Below are positions 45,648 through 53,963 of a DNA stretch of 64,000 nucleotides, one piece after another. The position numbers were made by a program, and so were the translations under genes. Source of the stretch: Bacteroides zhangwenhongii (GTDB lineage: Bacteria; Bacteroidota; Bacteroidia; Bacteroidales; Bacteroidaceae). The stretch lies in contig NZ_CP059856.1 of assembly GCF_009193325.2 (NCBI RefSeq), forward strand, positions 2,790,001 through 2,854,000, given 5' to 3'. The notes beneath the pieces were generated by a model, which was not told the DNA's origin, did no database searches, and saw nothing but the letters and a program-made list of their open reading frames with translations. Each line of letters opens with the position of its first letter. Within the stretch, counting starts at the first letter, position 1.

Positions 45648-47117
45648 ATGAAAAATGTTTTTTTTGGAGTTATGTGCGCTCTGTTGATGCTGCCTTGCTC
45701 TCTCAATGCACAATTAAAGGGCTATCCAATTCCCGACCGCTCCAAAGTCCCCGCCTTTCCCGGAGCCGATGGAGCCGGTAAATACACCACAGGCGGTGCC
45801 GGTGGCGCAGTCTACACCGTCACCTCCTTAGCCGATGACGGTTCGAAGGGAACACTCCGCTGGGCTATCAATCAAAAAGGTCCGCGTACCATTGTTTTCG
45901 CGGTCAGCGGGATCATTGAACTCCAGAAATCATTGAAAGTGAATAACGGAGACCTGACTATTGCCGGTCAGACAGCGCCGGGCGATGGTATATGTCTGAA
46001 GAACTACACATTCTCCATTCAAGCGGACAACGTGATTATCCGTTTTATCCGTTCACGTATGGGAGTTGACATCAAGCAAAAAGGCGACGATGCCATGAAC
46101 GGAACGAAAGCGCATCAGAATATCATTATCGACCACTGCTCCATGAGTTGGAGCACGGACGAATGCGCCACATTCTATGACAACCGCAACTTCACCCTCC
46201 AATGGTGTATCATCAGCGAAAGCCTTGCCAACTCCATACATGAAAAAGGAGCACACGGCTACGGAGGTATATGGGGCGGTCAAGGAGCTTCTTTCCACCA
46301 CAATCTGCTGGCACACCACACCAACCGCACACCGCGTCTCTGCGGAAGCCGCTATACCGGCAAGCCGGAAGAAGAAAAGGTAGACCTGTTCAATAACGTG
46401 ATATACAATTACGGCAGTGACGGAGCATACGCGGGAGAAGGCGGTTCGTACAACTTCATCAACAACTACTACAAGCCGGGGCCTTTCAGCGCCACCAAAG
46501 GTTCTTACAAACGCCTGTTCACCGCATACGCCGATGACGGAAAGAACAATAATAAAGCCGGAGTTCACGGAGTGTTCTATTTTGACGGCAACTATATGGA
46601 TCCTACCTGCTCCAACCTGACAGACAAACAAAAGGAAGCTCTCTACAAAGTGAACCGGGACAATGCTTACGGACTGGTTATCAAAAAGGAATTCGCGCCC
46701 GAAGACGAGGTTCTCTCTTCCAAAATATTCGATATAGCCGAACGCACCTCATTGCAACCTGCCAAGAAAGCGTACAAGGATGTTCTCGAATTCGCCGGAG
46801 CTTCTTATCGCCGTGACGCGGTAGACCAACGCATCGTGGAAGAAACAAAGAAAGGGAAGTATACTTACGAAGGTTCTCACGGCAGCACCAACGGAATGAT
46901 CGACCAACCGAAAGATGTAGGCGGATGGCCAGAATATAAAACAACCGCCGCACCTGCCGACACAGACGGTGACGGTATGCCTGACGAATGGGAGAAAAAG
47001 AACGGATTGAATCCGAATGATCCTGCTGACGGGGCGGTTTATGGACTTAGCAAAGAATACACCAATCTGGAAGTCTACATGAACAGCCTGGTCAATCACT
47101 TGTTTCCTCAAAAGTAA
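45648..47117 (+). CDS. Family PL1 pectate lyase, secreted
   Basis: This 489-residue PL1 lyase has a signal peptide cut after SLNAQ and no lipobox, so it is likely periplasmic or secreted. The core shows FPGADGAGKYTTGGAGG, LTIAGQTAPGDGICLK, IDHCSMSWSTDECATFYD and FHHNLLAHHTNRTPRLCGSR. The C-terminal calcium-loop motif DTDGDGMPDEWEKKNGLNP is present. It is visibly more GC-rich than the four genes before it and resembles the esterase and regulator genes after it, and it follows a lyase remnant. No clear TAnnTTTG promoter is seen in the short upstream gap, so expression may rely on read-through. It is convergent with the regulator gene. Confidence 0.93.
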   Translation: MKNVFFGVMCALLMLPCSLNAQLKGYPIPDRSKVPAFPGADGAGKYTTGGAGGAVYTVTSLADDGSKGTLRWAINQKGPRTIVFAVSGIIELQKSLKVNNGDLTIAGQTAPGDGICLKNYTFSIQADNVIIRFIRSRMGVDIKQKGDDAMNGTKAHQNIIIDHCSMSWSTDECATFYDNRNFTLQWCIISESLANSIHEKGAHGYGGIWGGQGASFHHNLLAHHTNRTPRLCGSRYTGKPEEEKVDLFNNVIYNYGSDGAYAGEGGSYNFINNYYKPGPFSATKGSYKRLFTAYADDGKNNNKAGVHGVFYFDGNYMDPTCSNLTDKQKEALYKVNRDNAYGLVIKKEFAPEDEVLSSKIFDIAERTSLQPAKKAYKDVLEFAGASYRRDAVDQRIVEETKKGKYTYEGSHGSTNGMIDQPKDVGGWPEYKTTAAPADTDGDGMPDEWEKKNGLNPNDPADGAVYGLSKEYTNLEVYMNSLVNHLFPQK

Positions 47118-47148
47118 AATGCGCATTAACTCACGTTAATCCGCATTT
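47117..47148. terminator. Bidirectional terminator between convergent pectate lyase and regulator genes
   Basis: AAATGCGCATTAAC (47117-47130) and GTTAATCCGCATTT (47135-47148) form a 14-bp stem with one mismatch and a TCAC loop. A and T residues flank both sides. Confidence 0.7.
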
Positions 47149-47157
47149 AAACAAATC

Positions 47158-50100
47158 CTATTTTCCCAGTTTCTTATCTCTATATTCAGTCGGTGTCATC
47201 CCCACTTGCGCTTTGAAACACTTGCTGAAATATCGCGGATCATTAATACCCACCATATACGAAATCTGCGTCATATTAAACTCACCCGTCTCTATCAACT
47301 GCACGGCACGCTTCATACGCATCTCCTTTATAAACTCAATAGGCGCCAGTCCCGTCAAGGTCTTCAGTTTCTTAAAGAATACCGAACGGCTGACTGCCAG
47401 TTCACTGACCAGATCGTCGACAACCAACTCTCCGTTATCCATATTCTTTTCCATCAGTTCGACCAACTTATCCATAAACTTACGATCATTGGGAGACATC
47501 ACCGGAACCTCCGGCACCTGTCCGTCCACATCGTTCTTTTGTGTTTCGGAGGTACTCCCGACAGCCGTTTCGGACGTTGTGGATACACCGGACAAACTAC
47601 CGTTCGAGTCCGCAACCGGTATATTCAGCAAATTCTCCCGATAGAAACTCTGCAACTTCTTTCGCTGCGACAGCAAGTTCTCCACACGCGCCTGCAAATA
47701 AGTCGCACTGAAAGGCTTCGTTATGTAATCATCCGCGCCATATTCCAACCCCTCCAGTTTACTCTCGATCGTAGTCTTGGCCGTCAACAAGATAATAGGT
47801 ATATGGCTGGTCGTCATATCCGCCCGGAGTTCACGTGTCATCTCGATACCATTCTTCTCCGGCATCATGACATCGCTGATAATAATATCCGGTACGTACT
47901 TCAACGCCTTGCTCCATCCTTCCATACCATCGGCAGCCTCCACCACCCGATAATTCGAAGCGAATATGCTACGCAAAAATACCCGCAACTCTTGATTATC
48001 CTCCACTAATAACATCAGTTCCTTAGCGTTTCCCTCTTCCGTTTCCTGTTCTTCTACCACAGAAGAAGCGGTCCCCACCTCCTCCGCGTCCGCAACCAAC
48101 CTTTCGGACTGAATGGAGGAATTTGCCAAATCCACCACCTGCCCCATTTCCATCGGAGCGTCGGTATCTTCGAGGATAAACTCAACCTCTTTATCGTAAT
48201 GTTCTTTCCCTTTCAGGAAATCCACTTTGAAACAACTGCCCTCTCCCAAACGGCTATCAACACTGATAGTAGCCTGATGCATCTCTACGAGTTCCTTCAC
48301 CAGCGAGAGCCCGATACCCGTGCTCGCCTGATTGAAAAGATTCTTATCCACCAGATTCTCAAAACGGACAAACAGCGATTTCTTCTTGTTCTCGGCTATA
48401 CCGATACCTTGATCCTGTACACCGATGGAAACGATTTCTTCATCCTCACGGATAAAAATCGTAATCATCTTCCCGTTCGGCGTATATTTAAAAGCATTGG
48501 AAAGCAAGTTAAACACAATCTTCTCCAGCTTATCCGCATCCACCCAAAGATAAAGATGTTCCTTTTCCGTCTCAAACAAGAAATCAATCCGGTGCTCTTC
48601 GGCGACAGCCTCGAAGTTATCCATCACCTTACGGACGAACAGCACGACATCCACACGCTGCACCTGCATCTTCATCTTCTTGTTCTGAATCTTGCGGAAG
48701 TCCAATATCTGGTTGACGAGACGAAGCATCCGACTGGTATTCCTTTCTACCACCACCAACTGCTCCCGTGCGTCGGCCGACAACTTATCATTCTTCAGCA
48801 CCTGCTCCACCGGTCCGGCTATCAACGTAAGCGGCGTACGCAGTTCGTGGGAAATATTCGTAAAGAAGCGCAACTTAATATCCGAGATCTGCTGCTCTAC
48901 CGATACCTCATGCTTCAACCGATAGATCGTGAACAGAATATAAACAGCCACGAGGATAATAATCAAAACAAAGAGTACATACATCACATACGCCACAGGA
49001 GTCTCCCAAAATGAAGGAAGAATCACTATATCCAACGCACGTTCGTTCTCCACCCACACCCCGTCGCTGTTGGTAGAACGGACACGGAGCACATATTTCC
49101 CTTTCGGAAGATTCGTATAAGTCACACTCCGCTGCTTGTCGGCAAACGTCCACTGCTTTTCAAAACCGTCCAGTATATATGAATACTGCACATTCTGCGG
49201 ATTGGTGTAGTCCAATGCCGCAAAATGAATGGAAAAGATGTTCTCGTCATGCGAAAGCACTAACCGGTCTGTATCATCAATATCCACTTTCAGCAACGAG
49301 CCGTCTCCGGGTACGACGTCTTCATTGGCTACCGTCAACTTGGAGAATACGATAGACGGAACATAGCTGCTTTTGTGGATAGAATCCGGATTGAAAATAA
49401 AGACACCGCCACTGGCACCGAAAAGCATACTCCCTTTGGCAGTCAGCGTAGAGGCCGCCTCACTGAAACGCACCGGAAAAGTAATGCTGCGTTCATCAAA
49501 ACTCTCGAAGCGTTCTTCCGACGGACTGAACTTGCAAAGCCCGTTCTCCGTACTGATCCATAGATTCCGTTTATGGTCCTCACGGATGGAAAGCAAAATA
49601 TCCGAAGAAAGCCCATCCTGCACCGAATAGGACTCGAATTTAGCATGACCGTCTTTGTCGATAGATACCAGCTTGTTGAGACCGCCGCCGAATGTTCCCA
49701 GATAAAGTTCCTTATTTTGAGTGGGGATAATCCAATGCACGTCATTGTTGCTCAAACTTTGCGTGTCGTTCGGCACACGGGAGAAATGATGGAACTCCAC
49801 CTCTTCCGGTTTTTCAAAGTTCTCGTCGAAAGCGATAGCCCCCGTAGTAGTCCCCACCCACAGGCGGCCGTTATTGTCGGAAGTAATAAAGCGAGCCTTA
49901 TAGCAAGGGTCGATAGGATAACCTTTCAGATTATTACGATGATTGATAAACAAAGTCTTCCGGTCCTTGTCCTCCGTGATATAATTGACACCTCCGCCAA
50001 AAGTAGCTACCCAAATACGCCCGTGATGGTCTTCGTACACACAATACACGTTATTATCACTCAAACTGTACATATCATCCTCCTGATGAAGATAGCGGGT

Positions 50101-51729
50101 CAGCTTGTAGGACATACCGTCTGGAGAGGTGGACTCGGCACGGATCAGTCCGTCACCTTTCGTCGCAATCCAGATGATACCTTTTGAATCCTGAATGACG
50201 AAATAAGCGGTTCCCCTCATCGGAGTACCGGTGGTAGAGACAGTACCGTTCTCCGTCAGATAACCTTTGTACGTTCTGCGGACATCATACAGACGGAGCA
50301 TACCGTCTTTCAACCCCACCCACAGGTTACCCAACTTATCTTCGCACAAAGCACGCACCTCGTTATGCAGCGATTCATGCTCGTGCAATACGGGAATCAT
50401 CATCGAAAAGGGAACATTGCGATATGTCACCTTTTCCAATCCTTTGGAGTGGGTACAAAGCCATAGGTTGCCTTGTTTATCAGAAAAAGCCGAATGAATC
50501 TTATTGGAGAAACGCCAGTCGTGACTGCCCAACTCATTATAGAAAGGAACCAGACGCCCTTTTTGCCGGTCGAAGAAAGAGAAACCGCCACCGTACGGAT
50601 GTACCCAGAGGAAACCGTTCACGTCCTCAAAAATGTGGAAAGCCGGACGCGAACGTTCGGGATTACTGTATTCAATCAGAATCTGTTCGCGGGTGACTAC
50701 TCCTGTTGCCGGGTTGAAATGAGCCACGACACCCGGTTCTTCCTGTTCAAACCAGACTTCAGAAGAACGGTCTACGTAGGCCGAAAGAATCGGACGGTCG
50801 GGCAACGCTTTGCAAGTCAGAGAAGAATAATGTACGGCAGCTTTCGTCTTCAGATGATAGGTAAAGAAACCATCCGAGTCCGTTGTGACCACCGTCTGAT
50901 CCGGAGCGACTTCGTGAATGGAGGTGATGCGGCTCTTCGTAGGCAGTTCAAACAATGTAAAGTCGCCACCTTCTTTCCGATAAGACCAGATGCGTCCATG
51001 ATCGGAAGCGAAACGGATGTGTCCGTCATTCTCCTGCGCCGCATAAAAAGCCTGGTTCATGCCACCGTTCTTTCCTTTTGTCTCCGTAAAGTAGGAAACA
51101 GGTTCCCGCGTGCCGGGACGAATCAAGCCCAATCCGTTATCCGTCAACAGCCAATCGTTTCCCGCTTTATCCTGATAGACTTTAAAAACATGGAAAGAAG
51201 GGAACAATTCCGACTTGCCGGAGTAAATATCCCATGTCAGGCGGTTATTTTCTTCGGGATGGGTCAGGATACGGATCGCTCCGTCATTGTCGGTCAGCAA
51301 CCAGACAGTCCCGTTCGGCATTACTTCAATGGTATGTACATTGAACGTACTCCCCTCTTCTCCCGCAGCGGGCACTTGCTCGAAAGTCTCCGTTCTGGGA
51401 TCGAAGCGATGGACACGGTTATCGTATGTCAGCAGCCAGAGGAAACCGTAACAATCCTCATACATACGGTCCACCCTGTTATTGGTCAGACTGATGTAAT
51501 CTCCCTGGCGTGCCTTATAGGTCTTGAAAGTGTATCCGTCAAAACGGTTGATACCATCCCAAGTAGCAAACCACAAATTGTCTTTATGGTCCTGAAGGAT
51601 GTTCATGACCGTGTTCTGCGACAATCCGTCCTCTGTAGAATAGTGGGTAAAGAAGCAATGTTGCTGTGTATGTGCCGTGAATACGACAGCCAACAATAGA
51701 ATTACGGAAATTAAGGTTTTCTTTATCAT
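47158..51729 (-). CDS. Hybrid two-component system regulator of the pectin locus
   Basis: This complete 1523-residue one-protein phosphorelay joins a periplasmic sensor and a cytosolic activator. It has a signal/anchor sequence, about a dozen propeller repeats (GLSQNTVMNILQD, DNLWFATWDGINRFDG and later copies) and a Y_Y_Y domain near residues 770-900. A membrane segment (VMYVLFVLIIILVAVYILF) precedes the kinase with His961 in FTNISHELRTPLT and ATP-site motifs NAFKYTPNG and DQGIGI. The receiver domain has Asp1286 in ISDVMMPEKNG. The AraC-type DNA-binding domain is at about 1420-1523 (SRSVFFKKLKTLTG, DPRYFSKCFKAQVGMTPTEYR). Such regulators sense a specific oligosaccharide directly. The position between pectate lyases and pectin esterases makes an oligogalacturonide the likely signal. 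Confidence 0.97.
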   Translation of the reverse strand: MIKKTLISVILLLAVVFTAHTQQHCFFTHYSTEDGLSQNTVMNILQDHKDNLWFATWDGINRFDGYTFKTYKARQGDYISLTNNRVDRMYEDCYGFLWLLTYDNRVHRFDPRTETFEQVPAAGEEGSTFNVHTIEVMPNGTVWLLTDNDGAIRILTHPEENNRLTWDIYSGKSELFPSFHVFKVYQDKAGNDWLLTDNGLGLIRPGTREPVSYFTETKGKNGGMNQAFYAAQENDGHIRFASDHGRIWSYRKEGGDFTLFELPTKSRITSIHEVAPDQTVVTTDSDGFFTYHLKTKAAVHYSSLTCKALPDRPILSAYVDRSSEVWFEQEEPGVVAHFNPATGVVTREQILIEYSNPERSRPAFHIFEDVNGFLWVHPYGGGFSFFDRQKGRLVPFYNELGSHDWRFSNKIHSAFSDKQGNLWLCTHSKGLEKVTYRNVPFSMMIPVLHEHESLHNEVRALCEDKLGNLWVGLKDGMLRLYDVRRTYKGYLTENGTVSTTGTPMRGTAYFVIQDSKGIIWIATKGDGLIRAESTSPDGMSYKLTRYLHQEDDMYSLSDNNVYCVYEDHHGRIWVATFGGGVNYITEDKDRKTLFINHRNNLKGYPIDPCYKARFITSDNNGRLWVGTTTGAIAFDENFEKPEEVEFHHFSRVPNDTQSLSNNDVHWIIPTQNKELYLGTFGGGLNKLVSIDKDGHAKFESYSVQDGLSSDILLSIREDHKRNLWISTENGLCKFSPSEERFESFDERSITFPVRFSEAASTLTAKGSMLFGASGGVFIFNPDSIHKSSYVPSIVFSKLTVANEDVVPGDGSLLKVDIDDTDRLVLSHDENIFSIHFAALDYTNPQNVQYSYILDGFEKQWTFADKQRSVTYTNLPKGKYVLRVRSTNSDGVWVENERALDIVILPSFWETPVAYVMYVLFVLIIILVAVYILFTIYRLKHEVSVEQQISDIKLRFFTNISHELRTPLTLIAGPVEQVLKNDKLSADAREQLVVVERNTSRMLRLVNQILDFRKIQNKKMKMQVQRVDVVLFVRKVMDNFEAVAEEHRIDFLFETEKEHLYLWVDADKLEKIVFNLLSNAFKYTPNGKMITIFIREDEEIVSIGVQDQGIGIAENKKKSLFVRFENLVDKNLFNQASTGIGLSLVKELVEMHQATISVDSRLGEGSCFKVDFLKGKEHYDKEVEFILEDTDAPMEMGQVVDLANSSIQSERLVADAEEVGTASSVVEEQETEEGNAKELMLLVEDNQELRVFLRSIFASNYRVVEAADGMEGWSKALKYVPDIIISDVMMPEKNGIEMTRELRADMTTSHIPIILLTAKTTIESKLEGLEYGADDYITKPFSATYLQARVENLLSQRKKLQSFYRENLLNIPVADSNGSLSGVSTTSETAVGSTSETQKNDVDGQVPEVPVMSPNDRKFMDKLVELMEKNMDNGELVVDDLVSELAVSRSVFFKKLKTLTGLAPIEFIKEMRMKRAVQLIETGEFNMTQISYMVGINDPRYFSKCFKAQVGMTPTEYRDKKLGK

Positions 51730-51750
51730 ATATCACTCGATTCTGTGCCG

Positions 51751-51758
51751 TAAAGATA
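51751..51758 (-). promoter_or_regulatory. Possible -7 element of the pectin regulator gene
   Basis: On the minus strand this reads TATCTTTA, one base off TAnnTTTG, 21 nt upstream of the start codon. It is the only near match in the 90-bp gap. Confidence 0.35.
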
Positions 51759-51819
51759 GAAAAATACTTGCATTCTGGCGCTATCTTCAACAGCTATTTT
51801 GCAGAATCGGGAGATATAA

Positions 51820-53562
51820 TCAACGTTTCACATCCAACAACCGGTTTCCGTCCCTCACCGGATTCCAACCATCGTCTCCTGCCAGCACTGTTACCGGCTC
51901 ATAACCTTTCAGATTTTTCAACTGACGGGAGAATGCCGCACGTGCTTGCGGATTGGCCCCTGCGCCCTTACTTTCATATTCGGCATAAAAGACGGTCTTT
52001 TCATTTTCCCGTTTGCCCCAGTTGTGCCAACCTTCGGGAAGTATATGTTTTCCCAATTCGCAACGGACAAACACGGCTTGCGCATACGGTCGCCAAGGAC
52101 GGGAGAGGTAAACTTTCGCCACCTCTTTATCGGATGTCAGCCGGCAGTCGTAGAAAACGTAGCCGTACTTCTTTCCTTTATCGGTAGAAGGGGCAGTGAC
52201 GTAGCCATCCCCCTTGCTGTGAATGCGGCAACGATTGAAGACAGCCGTAGACCAGCCGAAAATAAAATCGACCGTTCCTTCGATGTAGCAGTCCTCATAA
52301 TATTGGCGGCTTTGCTTGCCGTACGTGTAGAGTGTATCCTGGAAGCCGAGAAAACGACAGTTCTTAAAATAGGCACGGTCGGCAGAAACAAAACAGGCAA
52401 CTGCTTGTCCCACGGGACCCGCAGAGTTCTCGAAGGTGATATTCTCGGCATAAAAATCAGGAGCATAGATGTAACAGCCGGACGAACCGGAAGTTCCCAT
52501 GTTCTCACCGAATACGTTCTTCTTGTTTGCGAAATCGTCATTGGTCAGTATCGTACCATCTTCGCCAATCAGGGAGATATTAATCTTACTTTCGGGGATG
52601 ATTATCTTTTCTTTGTAAGTGCCTTTGCGAACAAGGATTGTGGTACGTACATTTTTGCGGAAGTCGGGGACAGCATTAACGGCTTCCTGCACAGTGAAGA
52701 AATCACCGCTGCCGTCTTGCGCCACCACATAATCATAATGACGGATACATTTCGCCAATTCCGGAATCTCTTTGCCGATGGCTTCCACCGCCAATCCCGC
52801 TACGGTTCTTGCCCCATAGATATTCAAATGAGTATTGTCCTCACGTCCTTTCGGAAAGGCCGGAACCCGATTGGGTTCTACAAACATGAACAGCTTTTTC
52901 GACTCTACGGGACCAAGTCCCTGCACCAAGTCGTGCGTGATTTTATTCAAGTCGATGAAGGTCACTCCCAACTCTTTGGCAACATTGCGGGGAGAGTCCA
53001 GATATGCCCCATGAGTATCGAACAGAACGGTTCCTTCTTTGGTCTGCTCTTTGGATGTACCGGGTATCCGTCGGATGTCTTTCGCAATAGAAGCGTCTTT
53101 CGGCTGAACAAAGTTACGGCGGACGATGGAATTGAATAGTACGGGGATACCGCCTTTCGCACGGGTTTCGTTGACAAACCGACGGAGATTATCGTCGAAA
53201 GTAGTTCCCGGATCGGTATGACGGGTAGAATCCGCTTTTTCATCATTATGCCCGAACTGAATAAAGACATAATCTCCTTTCTTCACTTTAGAAATCACTT
53301 TTTCCCAACGTCCTTCAGAAATAAAGCTTTTGGAACTGCGCCCGTTGGCGGCATGATTGTCTATCCGTACATCTTCGGAAAAGAAACCGGGAAGCACCAT
53401 TCCCCATCCCCTTTCGGGATTTCCCCCATCCATCTTTTTATTTGCCATCGTCGAATCACCGATCATAAAGATAGTGACAACAGGTTTATCCGCACGGAAT
53501 GCAGACAAAAGAATAAAAGCCGCCGCCAGCAGCCATATCATTTTATTTCCTTGTATTTTCAT
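51820..53562 (-). CDS. CE12-CE8 fusion: pectin acetylesterase plus pectin methylesterase
   Basis: This 580-residue secreted enzyme has two catalytic modules. The N-terminal SGNH module (about residues 25-270) has MIGDSTMANK, NHAANGRSSKSF, FIQFGHNDEK and EDNTHLN, i.e. Ser, Gly, Asn and Asp-x-x-His blocks. It is predicted to remove acetyl groups. The C-terminal module (about 285-575) is a CE8 pectin methylesterase beta-helix with GQAVACF, FLGFQDTLY (Gln and acid/base Asp), GTVDFIFG (nucleophile Asp) and LSRPWRPYA (substrate Arg). Joint deacetylation and demethylation would open homogalacturonan to the neighbouring lyases and GH105 enzyme. It lies downstream of the GH105-CE8 gene, separated by the 22-bp repeat array, and no promoter consensus is seen in that gap. 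Confidence 0.93.
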   Translation of the reverse strand: MKIQGNKMIWLLAAAFILLSAFRADKPVVTIFMIGDSTMANKKMDGGNPERGWGMVLPGFFSEDVRIDNHAANGRSSKSFISEGRWEKVISKVKKGDYVFIQFGHNDEKADSTRHTDPGTTFDDNLRRFVNETRAKGGIPVLFNSIVRRNFVQPKDASIAKDIRRIPGTSKEQTKEGTVLFDTHGAYLDSPRNVAKELGVTFIDLNKITHDLVQGLGPVESKKLFMFVEPNRVPAFPKGREDNTHLNIYGARTVAGLAVEAIGKEIPELAKCIRHYDYVVAQDGSGDFFTVQEAVNAVPDFRKNVRTTILVRKGTYKEKIIIPESKINISLIGEDGTILTNDDFANKKNVFGENMGTSGSSGCYIYAPDFYAENITFENSAGPVGQAVACFVSADRAYFKNCRFLGFQDTLYTYGKQSRQYYEDCYIEGTVDFIFGWSTAVFNRCRIHSKGDGYVTAPSTDKGKKYGYVFYDCRLTSDKEVAKVYLSRPWRPYAQAVFVRCELGKHILPEGWHNWGKRENEKTVFYAEYESKGAGANPQARAAFSRQLKNLKGYEPVTVLAGDDGWNPVRDGNRLLDVKR

Positions 53563-53667
53563 ACTTATCTTACTTTAATTGTACTACTCTCCTACATACA
53601 AAAAAACGTTTTCCTCTATCACCTATCACCTCCGATAGTCAAACTGCTTATTATCAACCAGTAAGGT

Positions 53668-53709
53668 GGTGACAGATCCCCATAACCAACCTATCACCCA
53701 TCTGTCACC
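53668..53709. repeat. Inverted repeat next to the 22-bp array
   Basis: GGTGACAGAT (53668-53677) is repeated inverted as ATCTGTCACC (53700-53709), a 10-bp stem with a 22-nt loop. TATCACC heptamers are scattered around it (53617, 53624, 53692, 53710). Confidence 0.5.
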
Positions 53710-53929
53710 TATCACCGTGAAGCCAAGTGCTTATCACCGTAAAGCTAAGTGTTTGCCGGTACAAAGCAAAGAGTTTCAAGCAGCCGAACAGAAAGTTTCA
53801 AGCGCTTGAAACTAAAGTTTCCCACTGATGAAACTAGAGTTTCTCACCGGTGAAACTACAGTTTCACGCCGATGAAACCGAAGTTTCATGCCGTGAAACA
53901 AAAAGTTCGCTGTGGTGAAACAAGTGGAA
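53710..53929. repeat. Degenerate 22-bp tandem repeat array (ten units)
   Basis: Ten consecutive units of exactly 22 bp start at 53710, 53732, 53754, 53776, 53798, 53820, 53842, 53864, 53886 and 53908. From the fifth unit on, most contain GTTTC followed by 6-8 variable bases and GAAAC, so each unit can fold as a small hairpin with a different loop. Earlier units carry TATCACCG and AAGTG instead, in the same register. The array fills the gap between the 3' end of the GH105-CE8 gene and the CE12-CE8 gene, so it is probably transcribed within that operon. It has no spacers, reading frame or adjacent cas genes. Confidence 0.8.
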
Positions 53930-53963
53930 ACAAGCCGGCAAAGGACCGTTTACCCCATTTCTC

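Noticed and set aside
47206..48009. Plus-strand open frame opposite the regulator C-terminus
   Set aside because: It lies opposite the receiver and AraC domains, and its translation is rich in His/Arg/Leu as expected of a shadow frame.
50473..51699. Long plus-strand open frame (about 408 codons) opposite the pectin regulator
   Set aside because: It is antisense to well-supported sensor coding sequence, has no recognisable domain, signal or promoter, and is explained by the codon pattern of the real gene.
51946..53139. Plus-strand open frame (about 397 codons) opposite the CE12-CE8 gene
   Set aside because: It is antisense to catalytic motifs of both esterase modules and its own translation resembles no family.
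53710..53929. CRISPR array
   Set aside because: Units are contiguous with no unique spacers, sequence differs between units, and no cas genes are in the window.
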